From: a virus
Strand: one strand, 5' to 3'
Length of the DNA stretch: 53,398 nt
Virus record (IMG/VR): IMGVR_UViG_3300031886_000005
Span: 1 to 53,398 of that record
A model generated the notes under the pieces. The model saw only the letters and a list, made by a program, of their open reading frames with translations. It was not told the DNA's origin and ran no database searches. The position numbers and the translations under genes are program-made. Of this stretch, positions 14,853-21,364 are shown piece by piece; the stretch's first letter is position 1, and each line of letters begins with the position of its first letter.

Positions 14853-14886
14853 AATACTAAACCACTAACAAAAAAGGTAAAGTAAT

Positions 14887-15447
14887 ATGAAGATCGAGAT
14901 TAACCTAGATACCGAGTCCATCAAAGCAAACAACAAAGTCAGCGCATCCAACGCAGGCTTGGCCGTTGTTCAAACCGTCGTCGTCGGCAAGCTGCTGCGC
15001 GAAAAGCTCCAAACCGAGCAAAACCGCGTTGTTAAGCAGTACGGCCTAAACGAAGGTTTGACCGTGGGTAAAAACGCGAGCGGCAAAGGCAGCTTGTGGG
15101 CGAAAGCTCGCGCTCAGCTGTCACGTGCAATCAAGGCACAGGCTGAGGGCAAGGGCGTTGGATTCTCGGATGACAAGTCCGCAGATCGCGCGGCCAATCG
15201 TGCGCTAAATGCAGCCGGGTTTATATCCCGCGAAAGCAAAGTGCAAAAAGATTGGGACAAGGCGGTTGTTGAGATGGCGATGAACAAATGCGCCACACGT
15301 GACAAGGACAACAAAATCACTGATGTTGATTTTGATGAGGTCGTCGCTTACCTAGGCGGCGAGGAGTCCGATGCGGGTAAAGCTGCAATCACGTACTTCG
15401 ATGAACTCGCAGAAAAACGGTTCGGGTTAGAGCTTGAAACAGCCTAA
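14887..15447 (+). CDS. Hypothetical protein, first gene of palindrome-punctuated block
   Basis: 186 residues, not recognised. It is rich in Ala, Lys and Asp, with a Lys/Arg-rich middle (WAKARAQLSRAIKAQAEGKG) and mostly helical character; no membrane segment. Composition suggests a soluble nucleic-acid-associated protein, but nothing specific is visible. It has its own palindrome and leader upstream and its own terminator downstream, so it is probably one abundant monocistronic message. Confidence 0.65.
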   Translation: MKIEINLDTESIKANNKVSASNAGLAVVQTVVVGKLLREKLQTEQNRVVKQYGLNEGLTVGKNASGKGSLWAKARAQLSRAIKAQAEGKGVGFSDDKSADRAANRALNAAGFISRESKVQKDWDKAVVEMAMNKCATRDKDNKITDVDFDEVVAYLGGEESDAGKAAITYFDELAEKRFGLELETA

Positions 15448-15453
15448 TTCGTT

Positions 15454-15477
15454 GGGAGGTCGCGCAAGCGGCCTCCC
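15454..15477 (+). terminator. Hairpin terminator after gene 14887
   Basis: GGGAGGTCGC-GCAA-GCGGCCTCCC forms a 10-bp stem with one G-U pair and a GNRA loop, starting 7 bases after the stop codon. ATTTCACTTTC follows, a modest U-rich run. Probable intrinsic terminator. Confidence 0.65.
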
Positions 15478-15503
15478 ATTTCACTTTCAAAAAAAAAGAC
15501 TTT

Positions 15504-15523
15504 CTTAAGACAGCTGTCTTAAG
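15504..15523. repeat. Dispersed palindrome copy 2
   Basis: CTTAAGAC-AGCT-GTCTTAAG, fully self-complementary over 20 bases because the spacer is also palindromic. It lies 25 bases before ATG 15549; the leader contains CAACAACAA and AAGG. Confidence 0.85.
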
Positions 15524-15548
15524 GCTAACAACAACAAAAGGAATAGAT

Positions 15549-15698
15549 ATGAGTACAATGAAGAACGCAACCGAGAAGGAAGTCAGGGATGAGATGGCAA
15601 AATGCCTGCGAACCGCACGCAAAAGCGGGGACAAAGAGGAGCTTAAAATAGTTAGAGGATTAGTGCGGTACGTGCTGAGGATTTACACAACTTCTTAA
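15549..15698 (+). CDS. Small helical protein, 49 residues
   Basis: Begins MSTMKNATEKEVRDEMAKCL, continues as a charged amphipathic helix, ends RYVLRIYTTS. The leader CAACAACAAAAGGAATAGAT places AAGG 8 bases before the ATG. The stop codon TAA lies inside the next palindrome (copy 3), so the palindrome itself ends the frame. Function unknown. Confidence 0.6.
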   Translation: MSTMKNATEKEVRDEMAKCLRTARKSGDKEELKIVRGLVRYVLRIYTTS

Positions 15699-15713
15699 GA
15701 CGAGTGTCTTAAG
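15694..15713. repeat. Dispersed palindrome copy 3
   Basis: CTTAAGAC-GAGT-GTCTTAAG, both arms perfect. It overlaps the stop of the 15549 gene and lies 19 bases before ATG 15733, with the leader ACTAACAATAGGAGAACAT. Confidence 0.85.
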
Positions 15714-15732
15714 ACTAACAATAGGAGAACAT

Positions 15733-15969
15733 ATGAAATACATCATTGATCTATACACAGGCGAGATGAGGCTAGTTGGAGATGAGGAGTTCGACAGAGT
15801 CGTTAACGGTGCGGGCGTTAACAAGGGGCGATTCCCGCTTCCGAAGCGCAAAGGTAAGCACGGCACCGTGTACGGTGGACTGGACAGCAAGACAGGCAAG
15901 CCGATTCACTTTAAGGTAGGCATTGAACTCGATCTTAAGACACCTGTCTTAAGGAAGTGTCTCAAGTAA
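15733..15969 (+). CDS. Small hypothetical protein whose C-terminus is encoded by a palindrome
   Basis: 78 residues starting MKYIIDLYTGEMRLVGDEEF; basic middle (PLPKRKGKHGTVYGG). An AGGAG site is 6 bases before the ATG. The last 12 residues, DLKTPVLRKCLK, are read through palindrome copy 4. Without the 20-base element the frame would end EVSQVITI instead, so the element changes the C-terminus. Function unknown. Confidence 0.6.
   Translation: MKYIIDLYTGEMRLVGDEEFDRVVNGAGVNKGRFPLPKRKGKHGTVYGGLDSKTGKPIHFKVGIELDLKTPVLRKCLK
15934..15953. repeat. Dispersed palindrome copy 4 (inside a gene 3' end)
   Basis: CTTAAGAC-ACCT-GTCTTAAG, both arms perfect; read in frame as LKTPVLR. It is 25 bases upstream of the structured RNA at 15979. 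Confidence 0.85.
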
Positions 15970-15978
15970 TCACAATTT

Positions 15979-16089
15979 AGGGAGAGGGCCACGTGTATCG
16001 AGGCGAGAGCCTAGCCATCATCCGATTACCCTTGGATGCTGGAGTTGCGTGGTTGGTGTAGCGGGTAAGCAACACCTTCACCTCTCCCT
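15979..16089 (+). ncRNA. Structured RNA with multi-helix fold and kissing loop
   Basis: A 111-base gene-free stretch between palindromes 4 and 5. Helices found by eye: P1 15979-15987 with 16081-16089 (9 bp, perfect); P2 15988-15993 with 16048-16053 (6 bp, one G-U); P3 16001-16004 with 16009-16012 and a GAGA loop; P4 16015-16023 with 16034-16042 (8 of 9 paired); P5 16055-16059 with 16072-16076, extended by GC/GC. The 6-base loop of P5, GGGTAA (16063-16068), is exactly complementary to TTACCC (16026-16031) in the P4 loop. The open frame across it has no start and poor composition. I know no RNA family that it matches. Confidence 0.6.
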
Positions 16090-16098
16090 TGCCAATTT

Positions 16099-16118
16099 CT
16101 TAAGACACCTGTCTTAAG
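16099..16118. repeat. Dispersed palindrome copy 5
   Basis: CTTAAGAC-ACCT-GTCTTAAG, both arms perfect, 9 bases after the structured RNA. It is followed by GATGACAACAACAAACAAAAAG, the usual CAA-rich leader, but no ordinary gene. Confidence 0.85.
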
Positions 16119-16119
16119 G

Positions 16120-16302
16120 ATGACAACAACAAACAAAAAGAAAGGCATCGGTGTTAAGTATGCACACAGGAGTGTAACTGCACCGACACGACACTAGCGA
16201 ACATGGCAGACGTTGAGACTAGTGCGTGACATGTATGAACGAGCTGCCCGCACCCCGCATCAGTGGAGTGATGCCATCACAGAAACTGATGAGCCGTCGG
16301 GG
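16120..16302 (+). other. Gene-less cassette: foldable RNA or amber-broken small gene
   Basis: Two readings compete. As RNA: TCGGTG/CACCGA (16148/16181), a 10-bp helix with one bulged A (16187-16197 with 16219-16228), and a long arm CCCCG+CATCAG with CTGATG and CGGGG (16253-16302). As protein: ATG 16120 opens MTTTNKKKGIGVKYAHRSVT then APTRH and meets TAG at 16195; the same frame continues for 38 codons (WQTLRLVRDMYERAARTPHQ and on) to a TAA inside palindrome 6. The downstream part looks protein-like. It could be a decayed gene, a readthrough gene or an RNA. Confidence 0.4.
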
Positions 16303-16309
16303 ACTATTT

Positions 16310-16329
16310 CTTAAGACGAGTGTCTTAAG
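16310..16329. repeat. Dispersed palindrome copy 6
   Basis: CTTAAGAC-GAGT-GTCTTAAG, both arms perfect. It is 30 bases before ATG 16360; the leader is (CAA)4-rich with AGGAG. Confidence 0.85.
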
Positions 16330-16359
16330 GCAACAACAACAACAAACATAGGAGAGCAT

Positions 16360-16509
16360 ATGAAATACATAAGAATGGCGTGCCAAAACACGCTTGTATA
16401 TACCACGTGGCAATGGAGCTGGAGATACATGGAATGGCAAAGGCTGTCCATATCTCACACAGTATGGGATGCCACACGCAACCCGCTCAAAGTATGGAGG
16501 CAGCGATGA
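16360..16509 (+). CDS. Trp-rich 49-residue protein coupled to endolysin
   Basis: Starts MKYIRMACQNTLVYTTWQWS, contains six Trp and is basic. The leader after palindrome 6 carries AGGAGAGCAT directly before the ATG. Its TGA overlaps the endolysin ATG (ATGA), so it may serve as a translational lead-in for the endolysin. Function unknown; amphipathic and aromatic composition would suit membrane association. Confidence 0.55.
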   Translation: MKYIRMACQNTLVYTTWQWSWRYMEWQRLSISHTVWDATRNPLKVWRQR

Positions 16510-17006
16510 ACATTAGACTGAGGAATGATCGTGGTGTAATACACCGTGACCTTAAGACGGCTGTCTTAATACTGTGCACACTGGCACTGGCAGCAGTATC
16601 ACAGGCACAGGCACTGACAGAGGAGCAGGCCATAGTGGCTAAGACTCTGCTAGGTGAGGCACGTGGCGAAGGCTACGCAGGTATGTATGCAGTCGGCTGT
16701 GTCATAGCAGCTCGCAGCATAGGTAAGAAACCTAAAGACATATGTCTTAAGAACAACGGGAAAGTGTGGCAATTTTCCTGTTGGAATCCAGCTGATCCAA
16801 ACTTCAAACAACTTCACATTCTACTCAAGACACACCCACTAGCACGCAAGGCGAAGCTGATCGCAGTACATTTGCACGCACTAGACAGGTCATATGTCGG
16901 GCACGCAGATCACTATGCACATGAGAGTGTAGATAATTACTGGACTCGCAAGCTCAAGCACGTGGGGACAGTAGGCAACCATAAGTTCTATCGAAAGGAT
17001 AAGTGA
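16506..17006 (+). CDS. Endolysin: SleB-type cell wall hydrolase with signal sequence
   Basis: 166 residues from ATG 16506. The first 36 residues form a signal sequence: long basic region, hydrophobic core VLILCTLALAAV, and SQAQA as a cleavage site. The mature part has the Hydrolase_2 (SleB) pattern: LLGEARGEGYAGMYAVGCVI with the catalytic Glu, then QFSCWNPADP and a C-terminal YVGHADHYAH ... GNHKFYR. It cuts peptidoglycan at the end of infection. Palindrome copy 7 encodes LKTAVLI in the signal sequence and a near-copy encodes KDICLKN. The start overlaps the preceding small gene. Confidence 0.8.
   Translation: MNIRLRNDRGVIHRDLKTAVLILCTLALAAVSQAQALTEEQAIVAKTLLGEARGEGYAGMYAVGCVIAARSIGKKPKDICLKNNGKVWQFSCWNPADPNFKQLHILLKTHPLARKAKLIAVHLHALDRSYVGHADHYAHESVDNYWTRKLKHVGTVGNHKFYRKDK
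16551..16570. repeat. Dispersed palindrome copy 7 (inside endolysin signal sequence)
   Basis: CTTAAGAC-GGCT-GTCTTAAT: left arm perfect, last base of the right arm T instead of G. Read in frame as LKTAVLI at the start of the hydrophobic core. Confidence 0.75.
16732..16751. repeat. Degenerate palindrome copy (inside endolysin)
   Basis: CTAAAGAC-ATAT-GTCTTAAG: one mismatch in the left arm. It lies in codons for PKDICLKN, a place where the hydrolase family naturally has similar residues, so it may be a chance or co-opted copy. Confidence 0.5.
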
Positions 17007-17254
17007 TGATAGTAGAAATAAGAATACAACTAGGAAGCATGGAACCAACCGAGGAAAACATTAGGCAGTCATTCGACAAGCTCATGGCTGCTATGTGGCT
17101 GAATAAAGTGCGTAAAGGCGGGGACTTCTGCCGAGTGATAGACGGTGAGCTTAACGATGAGGCCACGCTTGAGCTGAGGGTGGGTGCACATGCTCGTCAA
17201 GAATTTCTTAAGACGGGTGTCTTAAGGGAACAACAACGAAATAAGGAGATATAA
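17006..17254 (+). CDS. Small hypothetical protein ending in a palindrome
   Basis: 82 residues from ATG 17006, which overlaps the endolysin stop (TGATG; GTG 17003 is in frame). Sequence MIVEIRIQLGSMEPTEENIR ... suggests a small alpha/beta protein with no membrane segment. The last 16 residues, FLKTGVLREQQRNKEI, are encoded by palindrome copy 8, the CAA leader and the ribosome site of the next gene. Function unknown. Confidence 0.55.
   Translation: MIVEIRIQLGSMEPTEENIRQSFDKLMAAMWLNKVRKGGDFCRVIDGELNDEATLELRVGAHARQEFLKTGVLREQQRNKEI
17207..17226. repeat. Dispersed palindrome copy 8
   Basis: CTTAAGAC-GGGT-GTCTTAAG, both arms perfect; inside the 3' end of the 17006 gene and 30 bases before ATG 17257. 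Leader contains CAACAACGAAATAAGGAG. Confidence 0.85.
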
Positions 17255-17256
17255 AC

Positions 17257-17682
17257 ATGAATAAAGATTGGAAAACTAAATGGACTGAAGCACTGCGCTC
17301 CGGTGAATACGAACAAGCTGAAGGCAGGCTACACGTTAAGCCTGCTGGAGATGTAGTTGGAGGGCACTGTTGCCTTGGTGTTCTGACTGACGTGTACTGT
17401 AAGGAAACTGGCAGAACGTGGGAGGAAGTCCTTGGTGACCGCAGCGTGCACACCGTGGCGTATCTGCCTTACGAGGTGTCAACTGCAGTTGAGTTCACTG
17501 ATGGAGAGCTAGACCTACACGGTACGGATGGCGTTGACGTAGTCATATGCCCTGAGGCAGATGAACTGAAGGGTGCGCTTGACCACTCCACTGCTTCAGC
17601 CGTCAATGACAACTACAAAAGAGGCCATACGGGGCACGGCTCATTCAATGACATAGCAGATGCCATTGAGGAGAACCTGTAA
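17257..17682 (+). CDS. Conserved phage hypothetical protein (CCLGVL type)
   Basis: 141 residues. The start MNKDWKTKWTEALRSGEYEQ followed by GGHCCLGVLTDVYCKETGRTW is a pattern I recognise from many tailed phages, always of unknown function. Soluble, acidic C-terminal half. It has its own palindrome, CAA leader and AAGGAG site and ends 17 bases before palindrome 9. Confidence 0.75.
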   Translation: MNKDWKTKWTEALRSGEYEQAEGRLHVKPAGDVVGGHCCLGVLTDVYCKETGRTWEEVLGDRSVHTVAYLPYEVSTAVEFTDGELDLHGTDGVDVVICPEADELKGALDHSTASAVNDNYKRGHTGHGSFNDIADAIEENL

Positions 17683-17698
17683 TAGGTGAGTGACTTTT

Positions 17699-17718
17699 CT
17701 TAAGACGAGTGTCTTAAG
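17699..17718. repeat. Dispersed palindrome copy 9
   Basis: CTTAAGAC-GAGT-GTCTTAAG, both arms perfect; 39 bases before ATG 17758. The leader is (CAA)n with AGAAGGAG. Confidence 0.85.
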
Positions 17719-17757
17719 GTAACAACAACAACAAACAAACATAGAAGGAGAATAGAT

Positions 17758-18807
17758 ATGTTAGAAACGATAGCAACTACACTGGGCGAGAAGCCTAAGA
17801 ACAGTGAGATCAAGACAGCACGTGATCTCATTAGCAACTCCAACATGAACTGGCGTACCTACTTTGAGAAGGTAGGATACTACAACAGTGACACTCATAG
17901 CACGGATCAGTGGGGCGAGACGCACCATAACGATGAGCCTTGTGGTGAGTGGCTGGAGTATGAGAGCCAGCGCATGGTGCTACGCAGTGACACACGTGTA
18001 CCGTTGGGCATGGTAGGCCCGTCATTCACGGAGATAGATAACATCGTAGCGTTTGGAATAGCAGACCCTATCATCGCTCAAGGCGGTGAGTTCATGGGGT
18101 GTGGTGAGTATGAGTACGGTGCACTGGCATGGGTGCAGGTTAAGATGCCTATTGAACCAGCAGACGTGGTCAATGGTGACACTGTCATGCCTTACCTGCT
18201 GATAGTGACCGGACACACAGGCAACCGAAGCCTCACCTATAAGATGACTACCATTAGGGTGGTGTGTAAGAACACACTATATGCTGCGCTCAGAGGGCAG
18301 ACTAAGCAGAGTGGAACCATCAGGCACAGTGGTGACACTGATGCCAAGGCTAAGGTGGCATCTGCTTTGCTTGAGAAGCACCGCATATTCTTCAACGATA
18401 CCGTTGGTATCTTTCAAAAATTCGCAACCACTACCATCAAGCAGCCAACAGTGGAGCGATACTTCAAGACCATCGCAAAGGTGGAACCCAAACACTACAA
18501 GGACGGCGTGCTGATAGGCAGGCCAGCCTCTATGTATGATAGGTACATGACTACGTACCACGGTGACAGGCATGGTGCACACATAGGCAGAGGCACACTG
18601 TGGGGTGCGTACAATGCAGTAACAGCAGTGCAAGACCACGACATGGTGGAAGAGAAGCGCAAGGTTTCTCCGACATCAACCAAGAGTGCGAAGGATCGTG
18701 CTGCGTTTCAATACTTCGAGGCTAGTCCCCGCATCAGTCAAGATGCGTTCGACCTAGCACTTGAGTTCACAGCAGGCAAGGGCGAGCTAGTCAGTGCCAA
18801 CAACTAA
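17758..18807 (+). CDS. DUF932 family protein
   Basis: 349 residues with the DUF932 phage/plasmid pattern: MTTIRVVCKNTLYAALRG in the middle and RGTLWGAYNAVTAVQDHDMV near the end, flanked by a PYLLIVTGHTGNRSLTYK strand region. The family is widespread on phages and plasmids; its role is not established (anti-defence or DNA-related roles have been suggested). Monocistronic by layout: palindrome 9 and leader upstream, palindrome 10 and a strong terminator downstream. Confidence 0.8.
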   Translation: MLETIATTLGEKPKNSEIKTARDLISNSNMNWRTYFEKVGYYNSDTHSTDQWGETHHNDEPCGEWLEYESQRMVLRSDTRVPLGMVGPSFTEIDNIVAFGIADPIIAQGGEFMGCGEYEYGALAWVQVKMPIEPADVVNGDTVMPYLLIVTGHTGNRSLTYKMTTIRVVCKNTLYAALRGQTKQSGTIRHSGDTDAKAKVASALLEKHRIFFNDTVGIFQKFATTTIKQPTVERYFKTIAKVEPKHYKDGVLIGRPASMYDRYMTTYHGDRHGAHIGRGTLWGAYNAVTAVQDHDMVEEKRKVSPTSTKSAKDRAAFQYFEASPRISQDAFDLALEFTAGKGELVSANN

Positions 18808-18809
18808 TT

Positions 18810-18829
18810 CTTAAGACGAGTGTCTTAAG
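18810..18829. repeat. Dispersed palindrome copy 10
   Basis: CTTAAGAC-GAGT-GTCTTAAG, both arms perfect, starting 2 bases after the DUF932 stop and 4 bases before an intrinsic terminator. Confidence 0.85.
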
Positions 18830-18833
18830 ATAG

Positions 18834-18857
18834 GGGGGAGCGAGTGCTCCCCCTTTT
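18834..18857 (+). terminator. Intrinsic terminator after DUF932 gene
   Basis: GGGGGAGC-GAGT-GCTCCCCC followed by TTTTC: 8-bp GC-rich stem, 4-base loop and U-tract. The loop GAGT is the same as the commonest spacer of the palindromes. Confidence 0.85.
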
Positions 18858-18897
18858 CTATACTAAACAAACAAACAAACAATAGGAGAAACATATC

Positions 18898-19701
18898 ATG
18901 GCAACAGCAACTAAGAACAGTAAGAAGAATAGCACACCGGATAAACGAATCAACATCCTTAACCGCACGTGGTGGGACTTGAATGCCACTGTAGCAGGCA
19001 GGGTACGCCTCGTGCCTCGCGCTATGGATCAGAAGGTATCTGACGACATAGCTAAGAAGCAGGCTAAGGTAGCAACCAAGTCAACGAAGGACACGGCACG
19101 TGACTTCATTGATGAAGCATACAGTGGGTTGTATAGATTCGAGAAGACCATCACCGATGAGGACACTGGTGAGGAGATAACAATGGGAGCACCTTGCGAG
19201 GGTACCATCTATGGTATCAAGGCAGTGGCACTCAAGAAGGCAATCGTTCGCCCCTTCAAGACGATAGATAAATACTCAATGCAAGATGCAAAGGGTGGCT
19301 TCCATATTGAGGGAGCAGCTAAGTGTTGGAGAGGCAAGGACGACCTCATCCCTATCATCGCTGACCCAGTCAAGCAACTCAGCTACACCGAGAGGGAGGT
19401 AGCCAAGATGCTGGACATGACAACGAAGGAGATGGAAGAGGCCATGCATGAGGCGCACAAGTATGGTGCCAATATGCGTGACGATATAGTACGCATCCAA
19501 TCGGGTGCATCTATCCCTAGGTACAGGATGGAGTTCAACACATGGAAGATTCCATTTGTTGTCAGCTTCAACAAGGACTGGGTCAGTGAAGAGATACTGG
19601 TCAACGCCATTGATAGGGCGGGCATGGAGGTAGGACTCTGTGAGAATAGGCCGGAGAAATCCGGAGATAACTGGGGAACATTCCAGTTAGTAACCAAGTA
19701 A
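18898..19701 (+). CDS. Conserved phage hypothetical protein
   Basis: 267 residues. The C-terminal third (RYRMEFNTWKIPFVVSFNKD then AGMEVGLCENRPEKSGDNWG and FQLV) matches a family I have seen in many siphophages and podophages, where GEWRPEKGG and GRF recur; function unknown. The N-terminal third is basic. Leader ACAAACAAACAAACAATAGGAG precedes the ATG. It forms a pair with the next gene, as the two families often do. Confidence 0.7.
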   Translation: MATATKNSKKNSTPDKRINILNRTWWDLNATVAGRVRLVPRAMDQKVSDDIAKKQAKVATKSTKDTARDFIDEAYSGLYRFEKTITDEDTGEEITMGAPCEGTIYGIKAVALKKAIVRPFKTIDKYSMQDAKGGFHIEGAAKCWRGKDDLIPIIADPVKQLSYTEREVAKMLDMTTKEMEEAMHEAHKYGANMRDDIVRIQSGASIPRYRMEFNTWKIPFVVSFNKDWVSEEILVNAIDRAGMEVGLCENRPEKSGDNWGTFQLVTK

Positions 19702-19727
19702 CAACAACAATAAAGGAAACATATATT

Positions 19728-20261
19728 ATGAAGTTCGATGTAGTAAGAAGAGAGGGTCGCGGCGGTCAACGCCTCGACGAAGGCAACGCAGGTGAAATGT
19801 ACAAGAGACTAGCCGAGATGTACGAAGAGAACGGTGAGTCCCTTCGTGCAGAGGACATAGTCACTGAGGCAGAGGACAGTGATAGTCCCTTCCATGAATG
19901 GTTCGAGTGGGATGACAGCGCGGCAGCGCGTATGCACAGGCTGAAGCAGGCCCGTGATCTCATTGGATCAGTAGATATAGTTAGGAAGGACGACCCTCGT
20001 GTTGATAGTGATGGTCGTATCCGTGCATTCGTTAACATCACACGCAATGTGGTGGATGACGATGGCAACGAGTCAGTGGAGAGGACGTATGTCCCCACTG
20101 TTAGGGCGATGGAAGATGAAGAACAGCGAGAGCTAATGCTTAAGCAGGCTATGGCTGACTTCAAGAATCTCGAACGCAAGTATGGTGCACTCAATGAGTT
20201 GGCTACCATCTTCGAGACTGTCGCTGATGTGAGAGAGACGCTTATTGTGACTGTTGAATAA
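19728..20261 (+). CDS. Conserved phage hypothetical protein
   Basis: 177 residues, acidic, helical. AARMHRLKQARDLIGSVDIV followed by RTYVPTVRAMEDEEQRELML and a KNLERKYGALNELATIFETV helix is typical of small phage proteins found next to the preceding family. Function unknown. Its CAA leader (CAACAACAATAAAGGAAAC) has no palindrome, so it is probably cotranscribed with 18898. Palindrome 11 follows the stop. Confidence 0.65.
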   Translation: MKFDVVRREGRGGQRLDEGNAGEMYKRLAEMYEENGESLRAEDIVTEAEDSDSPFHEWFEWDDSAAARMHRLKQARDLIGSVDIVRKDDPRVDSDGRIRAFVNITRNVVDDDGNESVERTYVPTVRAMEDEEQRELMLKQAMADFKNLERKYGALNELATIFETVADVRETLIVTVE

Positions 20262-20280
20262 CGGTCACCTTCATCCCCAT

Positions 20281-20300
20281 CTTAAGACGCTTGTCTTAAG
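20281..20300. repeat. Dispersed palindrome copy 11, with extended stem
   Basis: CTTAAGAC-GCTT-GTCTTAAG, both arms perfect. The flanks CCCCAT and GTGGGG lengthen the possible RNA stem to 14 bp (20275-20306). It stands between the 19728 gene and the G-rich pentamer array. Confidence 0.85.
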
Positions 20301-20301
20301 G

Positions 20302-20957
20302 TGGGGCTCCTTGTACGTGGCGTGGCTGACATAGAGGGGAGCGGTGAGGTGGGGAGCGCAACGGTAAGGCAAGGTGGTGCAAGGCAGGGCGGTACACGGC
20401 TAGACGAGGTGAGGCGAGCTGTGACATGGCAGTGCGTGGATTGGTCGGGCGGTACATGGCAAAATCTGACGAGGACAGGCAAGGCTAGGCACGGACGGGC
20501 GTGGCGGTACATGGTATGACAAGGCAGAGCAGGACAGACCCAGTATTGGTGTGGAATGGACACGGCAAGGCAGACAAGGTTCGGAGGGGTTGGGCTCGGA
20601 ATGGCAGAGACGGGCGCGGTGAGGCGGTACAAGGTAAGGCTCGGCCGGGTCGGACATGGTTTGGAGGGGCGGTACGTGGAAAGGCGAGACCCCGTGTGGT
20701 TTGGCATGGCAAGGTATGGTTCGGCGGTACGTGGTAAGGCGAAGCGTGAACTGGCTAGGACAGGCTGGGAGAGGCGGTACATGGAGAGGTAAGGCGCGGC
20801 CCGGACAGGCGAGGTGCAGCTTGGCGTGGCGTGGCGGTACGTGGTTAGGCAAGGCTGGATTCGGACAGGCAAGGCTCGGCGGTAAACGGTTGGGCAGGGC
20901 TGGTCTCGGCCCGAAACGGTTGGGCAGGGTACATGGAATGGCGGTACAAGGTGAGGT
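20302..20957 (+). repeat. G-rich pentamer-phased array with GGCGGTAC blocks
   Basis: About 655 bases with no credible gene. GG recurs at 5-base steps over long stretches (for example GGTAA GGCTC GGCCG GG). Ten blocks of GGCGGTAC or a one-base variant start at 20388, 20448, 20503, 20623, 20668, 20723, 20773, 20833, 20878 and 20940; the spacings 60, 55, 120, 45, 55, 50, 60, 45 are all multiples of five (the last is 62). The plus strand is G-rich, so its RNA or DNA could form serial two-layer G-quadruplexes; the minus-strand RNA would be C-rich like a Rho loading site. Open frames on both strands here look spurious. Origin, terminator or functional RNA are all possible. Confidence 0.75.
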
Positions 20958-20987
20958 CAACATAAACAACAAACAAGAAGGAGAAAT

Positions 20988-21170
20988 ATGGATAAATGGA
21001 AAGCATGGTTCAAGGTTCACAACGACCCGTTGTGGTACACATCATCAGCCCGATTCCTCACTGAGGAAGCAGCAACCGAGCACGCTCGCGGCAAGTTCAA
21101 CACATGGACTCAAGCGGATAGCTGGATAGTTGTGAAGGTTGGCTTCAACCCTAATGAGGAGGAGGTATGA
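20988..21170 (+). CDS. Small aromatic hypothetical protein
   Basis: 60 residues (MDKWKAWFKVHNDPLWYTSS ...), Trp-rich, soluble. A CAA leader and AAGGAG precede ATG 20988, so translation signals are strong; it follows the G-rich array. Its stop overlaps the next start (ATGA). Not recognised. Confidence 0.6.
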   Translation: MDKWKAWFKVHNDPLWYTSSARFLTEEAATEHARGKFNTWTQADSWIVVKVGFNPNEEEV

Positions 21171-21364
21171 GCAGGGTGCTACTGGGAACTGATCCAAGAC
21201 TAATCATATACCACCACCTAGATCAGTGGTGGGTATATTACAAGGTGAACGAGGGAACACTCAGCATCGATGAGTACATCTTCGACACGTTCGAGGATGT
21301 GAGCAGATGGGTAGAGAATATCTACCCCGAACTAGAAGAAGAAAGAGTAAGGAGGGCTAAATGA
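21167..21364 (+). CDS. Small hypothetical protein
   Basis: 65 residues; IIYHHLDQWWVYYKVNEGTL and a DVSRWVENIYPE helix, then a charged end. ATGA overlap with both neighbours indicates a coupled three-gene set. The aromatic strand pattern resembles the preceding protein, so the two may be distant paralogues. Confidence 0.55.
   Translation: MSRVLLGTDPRLIIYHHLDQWWVYYKVNEGTLSIDEYIFDTFEDVSRWVENIYPELEEERVRRAK

Larger units (their letters stand above)
14648..14886. other. Divergent intergenic region with hairpins
   Basis: 239 bases between the minus-strand terminase small subunit and the plus-strand accessory block. It holds AT-rich -10-like boxes in both directions (for example TATAAT at 14691, TATAGT at 14792, without convincing -35 partners). 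It also has a CCCC/GGGG-rich hairpin near 14707-14726, the perfect repeat GTTAGGC-CAATA-GCCTAAC (14760-14778), which looks like an operator or hairpin, and the first of the 20-bp palindromes. Confidence 0.5.

Noticed and set aside
16020-16098. GGTTGGTGTAGCGGGTAAGC resembles a tRNA D-arm.
   Set aside because: No T-arm, no anticodon arm and no acceptor pairing can be drawn; the same bases fit the kissing-loop RNA better. I found no tRNA genes in the window.
16281-16300. GAAACTGATGAG resembles hammerhead ribozyme core boxes.
   Set aside because: The order and spacing are wrong: GAAA directly precedes CTGATGAG with no stem III, cleavage site or stem I between them.
20282-21020. Two long minus-strand frames (about 196 and 206 codons) across the G-rich array.
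   Set aside because: They follow the repeat composition, show only repeated Tyr-Arg/Pro patterns, lack ribosome sites, and a 5-base repeat cannot keep one protein frame conserved.
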